A stretch of 64,000 nt of DNA, taken from NCBI GenBank assembly GCA_012295275.1, contig CM022665.1:9347476-9411475 (forward strand), written 5' to 3'. This DNA is from Chrysomallon squamiferum (lineage: Eukaryota; Mollusca; Gastropoda; Neomphalida; Peltospiridae). A program made the translations under genes and the position numbers. Under the pieces are notes generated by a model. It had not been told where the DNA came from, did not search any database, and worked only from the letters and a program-made list of their open reading frames with translations. This document shows positions 26,494-38,800 of this stretch, one piece after another (position 1 is the first letter of the stretch; the number at the start of each line of letters is the position of its first letter).

Positions 26494-28391
26494 ATAATAA
26501 TAAAAAAAAAAATAATAATAAAAAAAAAAAAAAAAAAAATAATAGAAAATTAAAATATCACTTAATTTATGAAATTAACCAGAAATTTAATTACCAAGTA
26601 AAAATGTTAGAACCAACTAACAGAAACAACAGTCAAACTTTTTTGCAAACAACACTAAATATCATGCTTGGTGTTCTTTGCAAACTCATATTTAAAGTTT
26701 TCAAATTCAGTTAAACTATACCTACATTTTTTATATACAGATTGATTCTACCACAACTAGAACACATGTTTTTGCTTCTATCAAACTTCAAAATTAGTCA
26801 GAAAAGTGTCTGGAATCTTTAGTCTGTCATAAATTTAAAAAACACAGGCAACTAATATTTTGTAGTATAGACAAGGAAATATAAACAATGTCAAACAGAA
26901 CAAAACTTTACAAAGTTGTTTACAAACAAAAGGTTGATGTGACACAATAATCAACACAATCACACACACACACACATGCACGCATGCGCATGCACACACA
27001 CACACACACACAAAAACCCCAAAAATATCCCAAAATAAATGAAACAGATGAAAAACAGATTTAAAGCAGACATAGAATTATGACACTAACTGATGAGAGT
27101 TTTTGGGGTTTTTTAAATAATGAATTTGTATTGTGGCATTACTGTTAGTGATGTGTTTTTTTAATTACACTGAAATGATAATAAACATATCACTTTATAC
27201 AATGATGTGAACCAAAAACACTTTTTCCTAAACTGAAAATAATTTTCATTTCACAATCATGCCTTTGAAAGATTGCCCAGAAATCAAAACAAAATTTACT
27301 TTTATTAGTTTAACATTTATTGTTTGAATTCTTCTTAATCTAGAAAATGTAATGGAGATACAAAGCAAGAAACCCATTAACTAAACTACATGACAACAGA
27401 TATATACTTGGTAATAATTATTAAAACTAATATTGGAAAAGACAAAGTTTTTGTAAAAATACTTACGTCAGAAAATGTCTCACTATGGGCCTCAGGTAAA
27501 GCCTTGGTTCTTGAATTAGGCTGGAAAATCATTTACAGATAATATTTATTCACATAAATTAATTTTTTGAAGTTGTCTGAAAGTTTAACTTTGTGATGCT
27601 GAAAACTATACATTTCTGAATAATGATACATATTATTATTACTCTGTACAAGAAGTTAAACAAAAACAAAAAAAGAAAAAATGATGATAATAATAAAAAA
27701 TATATATATAAATAAATAAACTAATTAATAATAATAATATAAAAAAATTTTTAAACATTTTTTGTAATTTTTTATTATTATTATTATTTTTTTTAAATTA
27801 TACATTCAACAGTTTTGTTAATTTATACACTAAAAATTTCTAACACTGAAAAATATAACTGTCTAATAGTAAAAAATTATAAGTTATATTTTCTGTCATA
27901 AAATGTCCTGCTAAGGTGATCAAAGAATAAAACCAGACAAAATTGGATCCAAAACCAATGTACTTATGAACCATAACAGCACTGAAACCAGTGACATTAA
28001 CACTTTATATTTTATTATAAAAAATACTTACTTTAGCTCTACTCTTAGTTGTTTCAGGCTGAACTGTGGTATCTAAAGTATCCTTTAATTGTAAAATAAC
28101 ATTTTAATATTAGATTTATTAAGTAGATCATGTGTTAAATCCTATCATTCTGTAAAATAATTATTTCTTAATAAAGTATTTGATTTTTATTATTTAATAT
28201 CAGTTTTATTAAATGTATCATATGCATTCAAAATATAATCATAACTAGAGATCAGACAGGTATAATACTTGAAAAGACACCTTGGACCATTTTAGAAAAT
28301 TTGTATTGACTGAAAAATTATAAATTAATTGCATGAATTCATCTATGTCAAATTAATAAATAAAAATTAATATTGTTTTCATACTTTAATT

Positions 28392-28446
<55 letters not shown>

Positions 28447-31400
28447 AAGCAAAAGTAATTAATTTGAACATTTGTTGTATATGACCAGTTACAAAAAAAA
28501 AAAAAAAAAAAAATCATGAACATAGAATAACATGAATTTTTGGCATGGAACACTTACTGATGATTTGTCACTATTAAGTTCAGATGAATCAGGCTGAAAA
28601 GTAACATTTTAATAATCATAGCTGTGTTTATTAATATGAGCCAACTAAAATCTTGCTTTGTTGTAAAATAAATACTGTGCAAGTACACATTAAGACATAG
28701 GCTACTTTCCAACATTTAATTATGACTTTATTATTAATATTTTAAGTTAAACTAGTGTTCAGATCCACGAAAAATTAGGTCACTTGAATAATTTTGGATG
28801 AAAAGTATTGTGATTGTTTTACTTAAGAATATTCCTATCTTACTGAAAATATAAAATCAAATAAACAAGATTCAGCTTTTGAAATCCACTGATTCCTAGA
28901 GAGAGTAACAAAATAATTGACTTAAAGCTGCTGAGATAGAGTTATAAAAACAAAAATAGAACTGTTTGTAAGAAATACTTACTATTGATGTGGGAGGAGC
29001 CTCAGATATTGAAGTAGCCTGAAAAGTAACATTTCATTAATAATTGTATAGAGTCTTCATGCCACTTTATCCATTATTTGTCATTTTTAATTGCATTAAA
29101 AAAAGAAGAAGAACGAACTAAAGAAATTAACTTTTAAAAATATTTGTGTATGCTTGAGTGACTAGAAATACTTTTGTAAAATCTTCTTTAATATTAAATT
29201 CATTACAAAGGATTCTTGATGAATGTTTGTGTCATGTGTGTGGGTGGGTGGGTGTCTGTGTGCATACATGCAAACTTACTGCAGATCGAGAATAAGACTT
29301 GATAAGTGATTCAGTCTGAAAAACAATATTTTAATAACAACTATGCAGATTTATACAATAAATTATAAAAATTTCAAGACTGTGTAACATTAGAACACAC
29401 CAAAGTAAAGTTTTATTTATTGTTACATATATATATAATTCTCCATATAATTCTCCAATCTTTTAAAAATTATATACTTTATAAAATCAAATACTTGACA
29501 ATATTTACAACAACTAATGTTTAATGAAAGCCCAAGTCCTTAATTAACTAATAGAATTTGTGAATCAAAGCACTTACTATAGCTTTTGTGGAAACATTGG
29601 CTCCTAAACCAGACTGAAAAACAACATTTCAGTAAGAACACATAAGTTTTGTAAACAATAAAAATATCTATCCACAATACAAATCAATAAAACATTTCTT
29701 AAATTACCATAAATTAGCAAATATTTTTATTATTGTAAGAAGGACAAATAATATAAAATGAAGTTAATGAAAATATTCAGTTAAAACAAATAGTTTTAAA
29801 AAGCAATATAAATATGTTACAATATTTGTTTGATTATTAACACAGGCAGAACATTACAGAAATACATGCACTTACTTTAGTGATTGAGTGAGACTTTGAT
29901 CTTAACCCAGTCTGAAAAATAACATTTCAGTTTTATTTCTCCGCACTGATAATAACTAAACAGACCCATCAATTTTATAAATTAAAAAAAAAAAAAAAAT
30001 CTATATATTATAAATAATAAAATATCTATATAACCACATATACAAATACATTTATACAGATCAATTAGGTATTTCTTACATTATCTCGTTAGCTTTTGAA
30101 GGAACTGCCTGTAGATATAAACAATTATTTTTATTATTATAAACTTTGAAGGACCACCAAAACAAAACAATAAAGAAATAAAGAAAGAAAGAAAGAAAGA
30201 AAGAAAAAAATGTTACTCTAAAATGTACAATCATTAACAATAATGTGATTACAAGTATGTCATAATATTTTCAGTAATCAGTGATTAATTTAAATATTTC
30301 TTTATTAACTGAGGTTGAACTTGTTTATCAAAATGCTTACTTTAGGTTGAGAGTGGGCCTTGATACCTGATCCAGCCTGAAAAATATTTCATTAATAACT
30401 AAAGCAAACAAACACAACAACAAAAATCTCTTCAGTTTTATAAATAATAAAATATCTATCAACATGCATATACAAACACCTGAATGAGTAAGACATTGCT
30501 TGAGGATATTTACAAATATTTACATTGTTATAAATTTAACAAAAACCAAGAAACAAACAAATAATAATAATAAAAAAAAACATAATTTAAGTATGACACA
30601 ATATTTTCAGTAATCAATGATTAAATTAAGTATAATATGCCATGACCTACTGAGGTGGAACTTGTGTATCAGAATACTTACTTTAATGTTTGAATGAAAC
30701 CTGATACCCGAAACAGCCTGAAAAATATTCAATATTATTATTTTTGTTTTTTGTTAAAAAAAAGCATCAATTTTATAAATAACAAAATATCTACACCTAT
30801 ATAAACCAATCAGGTATTTGTAAAGTTAAACTGAGCATATTTACAAATGTTTGTGTTATTAAAAGGTTAATAAAGACCACAATAAATAAATAAATAAATA
30901 AATAATAAAAATAAAAAGAAAGAAAACCAAAAAATAAAAATATATTGAAACAGTTTACAAAAATAACATGCTGATAATTAAAACTATTTAATAATATTTT
31001 TTGTAATCAATGATTAAGTAATAATTTTATGATTAACAAAAACTGAACATATGAAAGCACTTACTGTGGTTTGAGGGTGAACCTTTGTACCTGGTCCAGA
31101 CTGGAAAAAAAAGAAAAGAAAAAGAAAGATCAAGGAAAAGTACTAAATTAAAATATACTATTAAAAAATGATAATAATAATAATAATAATAAAAAAATAA
31201 CAATAATGAAATTATGAACAGGTAATTAAACTCTCATGATATTTGCATAAATAAATCTAAATTTCTTGATTAATTTAGTGGAATTTGTGTGGAATCAAAG
31301 CACCTACTTTAATATGAGAAGGAGTCTTGGCACTTGAACCAGGCTGAAAAATAACATTTCAATAATAACCCCACACACCTAATTTTTGAATGTAAAAAAC

Positions 31401-32588
31401 CAAAAACAAAACAAAAAACAAATTAAAAAGTATAAACATTTGACAAATTAATAAATATTTTGTACAAGAGTATAAACAAATTATTTCGTCAAATACTTTA
31501 TTAAAAGATCTGAAATTATACCTACCTCTCATTTTTATTGATATTAATTATTATTAATTTGGACACAAAAGGGGATAAAAAAAAAAAAAGAAAGGCAAAG
31601 AGAATGATCAAGAAAAAGAACTAAATTAAAAATATGCTATCAAAAAAAAAAAAATATATATATATATATAATAATAATAATGAAATTATGAACAGTAATT
31701 AAACTGTCATGTTTCGTTAAATAAATATAAATTTCTTGATTAATTTAGATTGAATATCTATGGAATAAAAGCACTTACTTTAATATGAGGATGAACCTTG
31801 ATTCCCGAACCAGTCTGAAAAATAACATTTCAATAATAATCCTACAGACCTTATTTTCTTTAGTTCTTTCTAAGTTTCTGGATGTAAAATAAACAATTTA
31901 AAAATAATAAAAAACAAAATTTAAAAATTTAAAAAAATTAAAACATTAATAGAAATTAATAAATATTTTGTACAAGAATATAAACAAATTATTTTGACAA
32001 ATACTTTATTAAAATACCTGAAATTATACTTGACTACTTTTTATTGATATAATTTATTATTAATTTGGACAAACAAAAAGAACAGAAAAATGATGTTTCA
32101 GAAATATTCTTCTCTAAATATATATATGCATGTGATTAGAACTACTTATTAATAGTACTTACAAAATTCAGTCAAGGAGTATTTTTTAATTAGTGAAAAT
32201 TCAATATATATTTTACTGTATTACCAGTCTTTTAACTTGATTTAATTTTTAATTAATGGCAATATAACATTATTGTACTTTATCATTAGATTCAAATTAA
32301 ACTATAACCTGAAAATAAAAAAAAATTAATTTTGGTTATTTGTTTGTACAACCATAAATAAAGATGTAACCAATAAAATCAGTGGCAATTGCCAGTAGCC
32401 TTCATCTTTACTAAAAAAAAAATTAAAACATGTCTCCAAAGTGATTGTGCTAAATTATTTATTTCAATGTAGAGAATTCCCTTCCTACTCCAACATTATT
32501 AATACAACAGTAAAAGAAACAACAGAAGAGTCTTTAACAAAGAATTACTTACATGGGTTTTATTAACTGGACTCCCAGGTGATTTAGT
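24293..32588 (-). CDS. N-terminal repeat extension of PFN4 (predicted exon chain)
   Basis: A chain of minus-strand exons, all phase 0 at both ends, lies upstream of the PFN4 core. In transcript order: 32588-32553, 31814-31779, 31343-31308, 31100-31065, 30717-30682, 30376-30341, 29911-29876, 29613-29578, 29315-29280, 29018-28983, 28593-28558 (each exactly 36 nt), 28082-28032 (51 nt, or 27 nt from an inner acceptor), 27520-27467 (54 nt) and probably 25492-25460 (33 nt). They then reach the exon at 24421, whose first codons DAVK lead into the profilin Met. Joined to PFN4 the chain gives about 310 residues. The extension is rich in Ser, Lys, Thr, His and Pro with no recognisable fold. The first coding exon and promoter were not identified. 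Whether one transcript really links array and profilin is inference from phase; a separate gene remains possible. Confidence 0.55.
24456..24495. repeat. (ATAC)n/(TA)n microsatellite
   Basis: CATA tetranucleotide repeats pass into a TA run directly upstream of the acceptor of the first PFN4 core exon, on its intron side. Confidence 0.9.
25247..25390. repeat. (AAT)n-rich tract
   Basis: Interrupted AAT triplet repeats, nearly perfect from 25350 to 25390, in the intron between the PFN4 core and the exon at 25460-25492. Confidence 0.9.
25460..25510 (-). CDS. Small exon, or alternative first exon, of the PFN4 locus
   Basis: A donor (GTGAGT on the minus strand) abuts the open frame ending YKIQGVP in phase 0, which joins DAVK of the PFN4 exon. 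Two readings are possible. As an internal exon it would start after CTTCAG at 25493 and code NNPNYKIQGVP. As a first exon it would start at an ATG (25513-25511) in good context (AAAAATGG) and code MADLDLQNNPNYKIQGVP, giving a 150-residue profilin-4 with a short leader. An in-frame stop lies upstream of that ATG, so it could serve as a genuine alternative start. The acceptor for the internal reading lacks a strong pyrimidine tract. Confidence 0.5.
25994..27460. other. Intron-like, poly-A and CA-rich, no exon seen
   Basis: Long A runs (about 26019-26089 and 26456-26540) and a CA microsatellite (26960-27011, interrupted by CG). Nothing coding was recognised on either strand. Confidence 0.6.
28394..28443. 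repeat. (CA)n microsatellite
   Basis: About 50 bases of uninterrupted CA repeat in an intron of the exon array, followed shortly by a 20-base A run. Confidence 0.95.
30080..30108 (-). pseudogene. Decayed copy of the 36-nt array exon
   Basis: Between the intact exons at 30341 and 29911 lies a 29-nt segment with an acceptor-like CTACAG and a donor-like GTAAGA in the same arrangement as the array exons. Its length is not a multiple of three, so inclusion would break the frame. It reads AVPSKANEI before the shift. It is best explained as a duplicate that lost bases and is skipped. Confidence 0.5.
32157..32198 (-). pseudogene. Possible remnant of another array exon
   Basis: A perfect GTAAGT donor (plus-strand ACTTAC at 32157-32162) sits in the unusually long interval between the first two intact exons. 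No acceptor follows at the expected distance, and the adjoining sequence only loosely resembles the exon consensus. Confidence 0.3.
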
Positions 32589-32666
32589 CTGAAAATAAAA
32601 ATGTGTATTATTATTCAAAGAGCTAATAGTGATTTGAATAATCCTGTGCTGCTCAACAGTGACAAA

Positions 32667-32668
<2 letters not shown>

Positions 32669-32704
<36 letters not shown>
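32669..32704. repeat. (TA)n microsatellite
   Basis: About 36 bases of alternating TA just upstream (in transcript terms) of the first identified array exon. Confidence 0.9.
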
Positions 32705-32709
<5 letters not shown>

Positions 32710-34130
32710 GGCTTAATTTTTTTTTTTTTTGGAGTGTGTTATTTTCAAATGATGTAGGAAGATAATTAAATGAAATGTTGTCACTTTTCACTAGCAGATA
32801 CGGAGCTTGTTCTATGGATCTCTATATCCGGAGTGGTTATCTAAAAACCCCACACTTCTTGGCAGTGCAATGGTAAATATTTTAACATTCTGTATAATAC
32901 TAAGTAACATACATTTATTCTGGTAAATGTAACATCATGGATTTTTCAGTAACAAATATCTAATTCAATCCCTATTAAAAGGTTTAATTCTAATTTCTGT
33001 GATATTATAAGAAAGGCACTGAAAAATGCTGCACTTCGTATACTAACTGCACCACACTTATTAGACTGTATTGGGTTTACACAAATCTGAATTCCATTTG
33101 ACATGTTTAACCAAGGAAATAGTGGGAATCTTAAACAAGCTTGTCCTAGAAAATACACTGCCTACATTTTTGCAGTAAGAAACTACTTCTCAGATGATCT
33201 CAATAAATGTGACTGTTTTTACATCTCTGATTTGCTGCATATAGCCAGTGTATATTTTTAATTAGTGTTCATGAAACAACTGAATATGAAATAAAATTTA
33301 TATTTAATTCTGCAAATACAAAAGTATAGTTTCAAGGGTGGCACGAGGCATGATGGTATGGGTGCTATATATGGGCTGATATGTTATGTAATATACTGTT
33401 ACAGCATTTATGGGATCATGTAATATTTATGTCATGAAGCTGTGTACCGCTTAAAAGTTACATGTAATGTACTAATGCAGCTAATTAGTTATAATAACAA
33501 ATATTTTCATTATTATTATTATTTTTATTTTATATCATTATACGCTGTTTAATATGTCATTTTAATATTTGTTACATTTTCGTTTTATAAAAAGGCACAT
33601 ATGTGTGTTTACAAATACACGCACACATACACACAGTATGAAAGACACAGAGGGTGACGGTGAGAAAGAAAATGAGCGTATAAATAGTTTAACTGAATGT
33701 GTATACAAGAACAAGTTTGGAAAGTTAATAAAATATGAATATATACGATAAGTACTATTAATAAAAATGTATTGGTACATACTAGACACAAAGCTTGCTT
33801 TTATTTTACCATCTGTTAATAATCTTCACATATATATATGTTACATTACATACAAACAAAGTGTGTATTGTTGCAATGCAGTCTGTTATCTTTCGTTTGA
33901 TTAATTGATCGCCTACTAAGCTACGTGATTGATTTTGCTGGAGAATAATTTCAATCATTTTAATTTAAAGCCATTTCTCCTAGTATTTGTTTATTATGCT
34001 AGCAGTATACGAAAAAAATGCAAAATAAAAGCATTTCATTGTCAATACAGTGATATATGTAAGAATTGTAAGGTGCTACGATAAACTGCAATGATAAATG
34101 CTTTGTGACACTAATATGAAATGATAGATC
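32705..34130. other. Upstream region of the PFN4/array locus, no exon assigned
   Basis: The first coding exon of the array transcript should lie here if the gene starts before FAM228. I could not assign it. A minus-strand open frame at 32946-33158 has coding-like stretches without frameshift but matches nothing I know; it may be an old mobile-element fragment. Confidence 0.4.
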
Positions 34131-34133
34131 CCC

Positions 34134-34180
34134 GTTGTCACGCGGAAGTTTGGCAACAACACCGACTGTGAGTATTTATA
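34134..34180 (-). promoter_or_regulatory. Candidate promoter for the minus-strand PFN4/array gene
   Basis: On the minus strand TATAAATA (plus coordinates 34173-34180) is followed within 50 bases by a CpG-containing segment. That segment holds a gapped inverted repeat, GTTGTC (34134-34139) facing GGCAAC (34152-34157). The position, upstream of the first array exon and facing FAM228, suits a start site for the minus-strand gene. No initiator or linked exon could be proved. Confidence 0.3.
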
Positions 34181-35347
34181 GCAAAACTTCAATTATGGAC
34201 TTAAAAAGTAAAATGATATTTTCTTGGTGCAGAATAAACGAAGCATTACCTGTCAGTTTTGTGTTTTGTTTTGATTTTTCTCACAAAACCAAACAACTAT
34301 TTACATCCCAAAATATAAACAAAATAATTGTCTTTGTCAGCCATATATTTTGATAATTGGCCTTAAATTTAATCACGTGACACCCCCAAATTACAAGCAT
34401 CAACATTATTTGTGTCAAAAAGAAAGAAAGAAAGAAAGAAAAGAAAAGAAAAGAAGAGAAAGTTAGAAAAATGAAAGATTAAAGGAAAACAAGTAAATCA
34501 CTTTATTTACCATTATTCCCAATTTTTAAAATCTGATAATTTTTAACCTAACAATAATTATATATATACTAAAATAATTGAATTATTAGTAGAAATAATT
34601 ACTAATAAATTCTTTCTCCACACACACACACACACACACACACACATCCATATGAATTATATCGCATACAAATACAAAGAAAAATAAATTTTTAAAAAGT
34701 GAATGCCTTACAAATTTCTGAACAATTTATGTTAACATAAAACTGTAATAAATATTCAGGAAGCGATATACATGAATATGTTATGTTTTTAAAATTAAAT
34801 ATTGAACCATAACGTTTTTTAATTATTCCAAAATTCAGCATTTCATTTACTGTTAATAAACAAACAAACAAACAAAAAAATAAATATTTTCCAAATAATA
34901 ATAATAATAATAATAAATAATATAACAATAATAATAAGAATTATTACCTTTATTAAAAGAAGGATATGTAATATAAAATGTAATTTATAATATACCAGTT
35001 GCAAGAACGAGAAAAATGGTTAGTACAGAAAAGTGTGAACAAAACAAATATCGAAAGAAAAATAAACAATCACTTAAAATAATAAAGTATATGATTTATA
35101 CTGATTTCAGATAATTAGCAATTAACTGAAGTAGCTTTTTGAAAAATCTTACCAACACATACTGTACTATTTAAAAATAATGAAAAGAGAATTATTGAAA
35201 AGAAACCAATAAAATAAATTAATATTAAGCTGTTACCATGTTGCTGGGTTTTTCTTTCAGTCTTTCTTTCTTTCTTTTTTTTTCTTCTAAATAATAATAA
35301 TTATTTTATGATTATTCTTTTGTTGTTGTTGTTCAATAATAATTAGT

Positions 35348-35412
35348 CCCGCCCCTTAACAGTTGACCCTTGACCCGTTTCTATGTGACGTTGTTAGTAT
35401 ACAATATGGCGG
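35348..35412 (+). promoter_or_regulatory. FAM228 promoter: GC box, DR1, CRE half-site, YY1-like motif
   Basis: In 65 bases ending about 110 bases before the start codon lie CCCGCCCC (35348-35355, GC box) and TGACCCTTGACCC (35364-35376). The latter is, on the other strand, GGGTCA-A-GGGTCA, a direct repeat with one-base spacing typical of HNF4/RXR-type receptors. They are followed by TGACGT (35386) and AATATGGCGG (35403-35412, a YY1-like element that often marks the start site). The cluster stands out in a strongly AT-rich background. Binding is inferred from motif match. Confidence 0.5.
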
Positions 35413-35521
35413 ACAGCTCTGTGTTACAAATATGTATAAAATTGTAACCGATAGCTATTTTTCGGATTTTTAAAAAAGAAACTATTAAAGTGGAAATTTG
35501 TCAGAATTAAACTGTTTTAAA

Positions 35522-35792
35522 ATGACATCCCTGTTATGTGTGAAACATTTAGGAGGTAATGTACAAGTTCATAAGCCAAAGGAAGCTGTGCCAGTCGAAG
35601 AAGATGATTCGTACAAACACGTAAGTGATTCACAGTTGAAACGGTTTACACCCAGGAATATGTTAACTTGAATAAAATTTGTTAGCGTTGATAAAATGCT
35701 TCAGAAAGTTTGTTTTCTTCAAATGAAATGTATCTATCAAACATGAATTATAACAAACATCAGTTGTATACGTTACTTACACATTTATTTAA

Positions 35793-35829
<37 letters not shown>

Positions 35830-38800
35830 AAATAAATAATAAATTAAATAATAAATTATTGTATTTTTCATAACAGTATCCAGTGTGTGTGTGGTGAATG
35901 GCTAAACTATCTGCCTTTTGCTGCTATTTCATCATACAAGGATATTATATGTCATATATAACATATTATTTTTTAAAAATATCATTCTTCATAAAAGTTT
36001 ATAAAAATAAGTAAATAGTGAAAATCAAGTTATCTTTCAAACTGTATTAAATATTTCATTTGTAAGTTACCAGCATTCTACTTTAGAACTAAGTAAATAT
36101 TTTGTTTCACAGTATCTGATGACTGATCTTTTGGCAAATGTTTCTTTCTTTTTATTAATTTTTTGTTTGCCATATTGTGTGAATCTTCAGTATTTTAATG
36201 TTTTCAGTTAATTTTTTATTTTATTTCTGACCTCTTGAACTTTATCACACAAATTAGGTTACTAAACTGTATACGCTGAAAATACACACACAAACATAAT
36301 TAAAATTGTTCAATAATTTTTACTTTAAAATATATTTGTTTCAGTTTATAATCAGAAGTAAAAAGTCTAAAAGTCACCCTGGATCATCTAAATACAGCCT
36401 TTCAGAAGCAACAAAAAGTCCGAGTAGTAATTCCTTTAGAGTGCAAGACTGGTTGAGTGAAAAGTCAATTAAGGATTTGCAGGTTAAAATGCTACTTTTA
36501 CATCTATTAAGTGAAATTCATGCTAATTTTGTATATATTGAGATTTTAATTTATTTTAAAAAAAAAAAAAAAATTTTATTATTCATTTATATATTTTTAA
36601 ATGTATTATTGTAATTTTTTTTGTTTGTTACTGTATTGTGGAAAAAAGCTGATGATATATTTTTTTACCTGTTGTTTTATTTAACTTTTTTGATATCATA
36701 CTTTAGAAATTATAATATTATTTTAAAAGTACTTTAGAAATTATAATATTATTTTAAAAGTAGGCTACATGTCAGTATGGGTTATTTTTAATTATTAATT
36801 TCAGGAAAGATCTGATGACGAATCCAAATCAGCTAAAAAGCTTTATAATCCCATACTTGAGACAGAAAAAACATTTGTACAGGTAAGATAAAAATACGGG
36901 AAAAGATTATTGTATAAATAGATGCTGCATAATTGGTAAGTAAAATATTGTTTGGATTGTAATATTTTCTTTGAAGGAATGAGAAGTTATTTTGTCTGTG
37001 TTACTGGGGGGGGGGGTATTTGGAAAAAATATAAAGTGCATTTTATTGTTTCATATAATTATTTTTAGAAAATAAACATTTTTACATTTATTTCATATTG
37101 TGACATCTTAATGACACAGTGTATTTGCTAAAGTAGAATAATAATTTTTAAAATTTGTAATATACTATATTGCAGGATTTAGACAATTATGTACAATATG
37201 AAGATTTACTAGCTTTAAGAAAAAAAGAGCTTTTGCACAAACGATGGACAGATAAAGTGTATGAACCTCTAAGAAGGGAGATCATTAAGGTGATGGACAG
37301 TTGCAGATGGCAGGATGTAGACAGAAGAAAACGAATATTGCATAAGCAGTTCTTGGAATTTGTGAATGAAAAGGTGAATATTTATGTACACATATTACTA
37401 TATACAAATTCTACAACATTAATATGTAGAAACGTTTATTTTTCTTTATGCCATTTAAACGATATTTTTAATGTTAGCATTTTAACATTTATTTAGAGAT
37501 TAAAAAAATAAAAAAATATTGGAAACAATTTTAAATGACTGGAAGTTGACTGCTTTCAGTACAGTTATTAGATGCACATAATGTAAACTATTTGTATGTA
37601 ATTATATTTGATGTTTTTCTTATTGTCTATTTTAGGGACATATTTTCCTTGAAACATTAAATCCACAAGAGTATTATGCCCAGTCCCTCAATGGTTACAG
37701 ACCAGCACCTATCAAGGTATATTTTATAATATCATAACCATTTTGTTTCAGTATTTTTCTAATAACAATAACTTACCTCCAAATTATTTCATTTGCAAGT
37801 CTGAAACTAAAAGAAAAAAAGAATTATAAACAGCATATATAATGTTTTATGTAATGTGCTAAAAAGCAAAGGTGACAGCACAGTAATGTTTATCTTTTCT
37901 CTGTGTTCACAATTAAATACCATGAATAATTACAGGAAATACTGATGATAATATGAAAGTATGTCATCAGGTTTGCTCTCTAACACTCTCTACATTTGTA
38001 ACTGTTCATATAAAATATGTCAAGGTAATGATTTACACCATTCATTCATTCTATCTTTAAAACTACAGGTAGAGGTAAACAGACTTCAGGATCCACTCAT
38101 ATCACAGAGTAGAGAGCGATACCAGGAGGACAGAACCATTCTGCAGTGTCTGACTGGGGAGAGGTTCACTGATGAAGATATTGAACAGGTTCGGATGCCT
38201 CTTGAGCCATTAGTTCCCCTGGGAAGAAAAGATGGAAACAGTCAGTCCTGGTTGTCTATGCCTCTTTGTGACATTGAGAGTCCAGCAAGGCGAGCAAGCA
38301 GGTAAAACAGTGTTTGTTTTCTTTCTCAATTTCCTATAATGATTTTAAAATATGCAAGGAGAAGATTGTGATAACTTTACTTTTAGAATAAGATATTTTA
38401 TGAAAATATATTTAAGGTAAAAAAAAAAAAAAAAAAAAAAAGTAAAAAACTATTAAGTGTTTGGAGACTTATGACTACTGGCATTGTTTGCCAAAAATAA
38501 ATGCTGGAGGAAAGTTTGATCTGCTTAAAAGTCCTCCAATTAATAAAAAATTGTTTTGCCTTTCTATCTGTCAGTGTCTGTCTGTCTCTCATTGTCTGTC
38601 TGTCTCTATCTATCTATCTATCTATCTATCTGTCTATCTCTATTTACCTGTCCCTCTATCTATATATGTATCTATCTTTCTTTCTACGTTTCTGTCCTCA
38701 AAAAATATTATGCCCATGCTTATGACATTAGTTTTTTGCTTTTGATAAGCAGTATATATGTTTTTGATTTTATTTAGTGGTGACAATCAAATTAAAAAAT

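Larger units (their letters stand above)
27467..32588 (-). repeat. Tandem array of duplicated 12-codon exons with their introns
   Basis: Eleven 36-nt exons recur every 240-780 bases on the minus strand, with two longer related exons at the 3' end. Translations include TGSGIKVHPHIK, PGSSAKTPSHIK, SGPGTKVHPQTT, AVSGIRFHSNIK, AGSGIKAHSQPK and TGLRSKSHSITK, so the consensus is near x-G-S-G-I-K-x-H-S-x-x-K; the 3' copies diverge. Donors are nearly all GTAAGT. The 3' end of each intron is shared: read on the plus strand, the exon is followed by CTGAAAAATAACATTT or a close variant. Introns duplicated too: segments at about 31430-31540 and 31940-32040 are nearly identical, as are parts of about 31128-31250 and 31606-31720. 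This is stepwise tandem duplication of an exon-intron unit. Confidence 0.88.

Noticed and set aside
27467-32588. Regularly spaced short repeats as a CRISPR-like array
   Set aside because: The units are exons with splice sites in a eukaryotic genome, spacing is irregular, and the between-unit sequence is homologous intron, not unique spacers.
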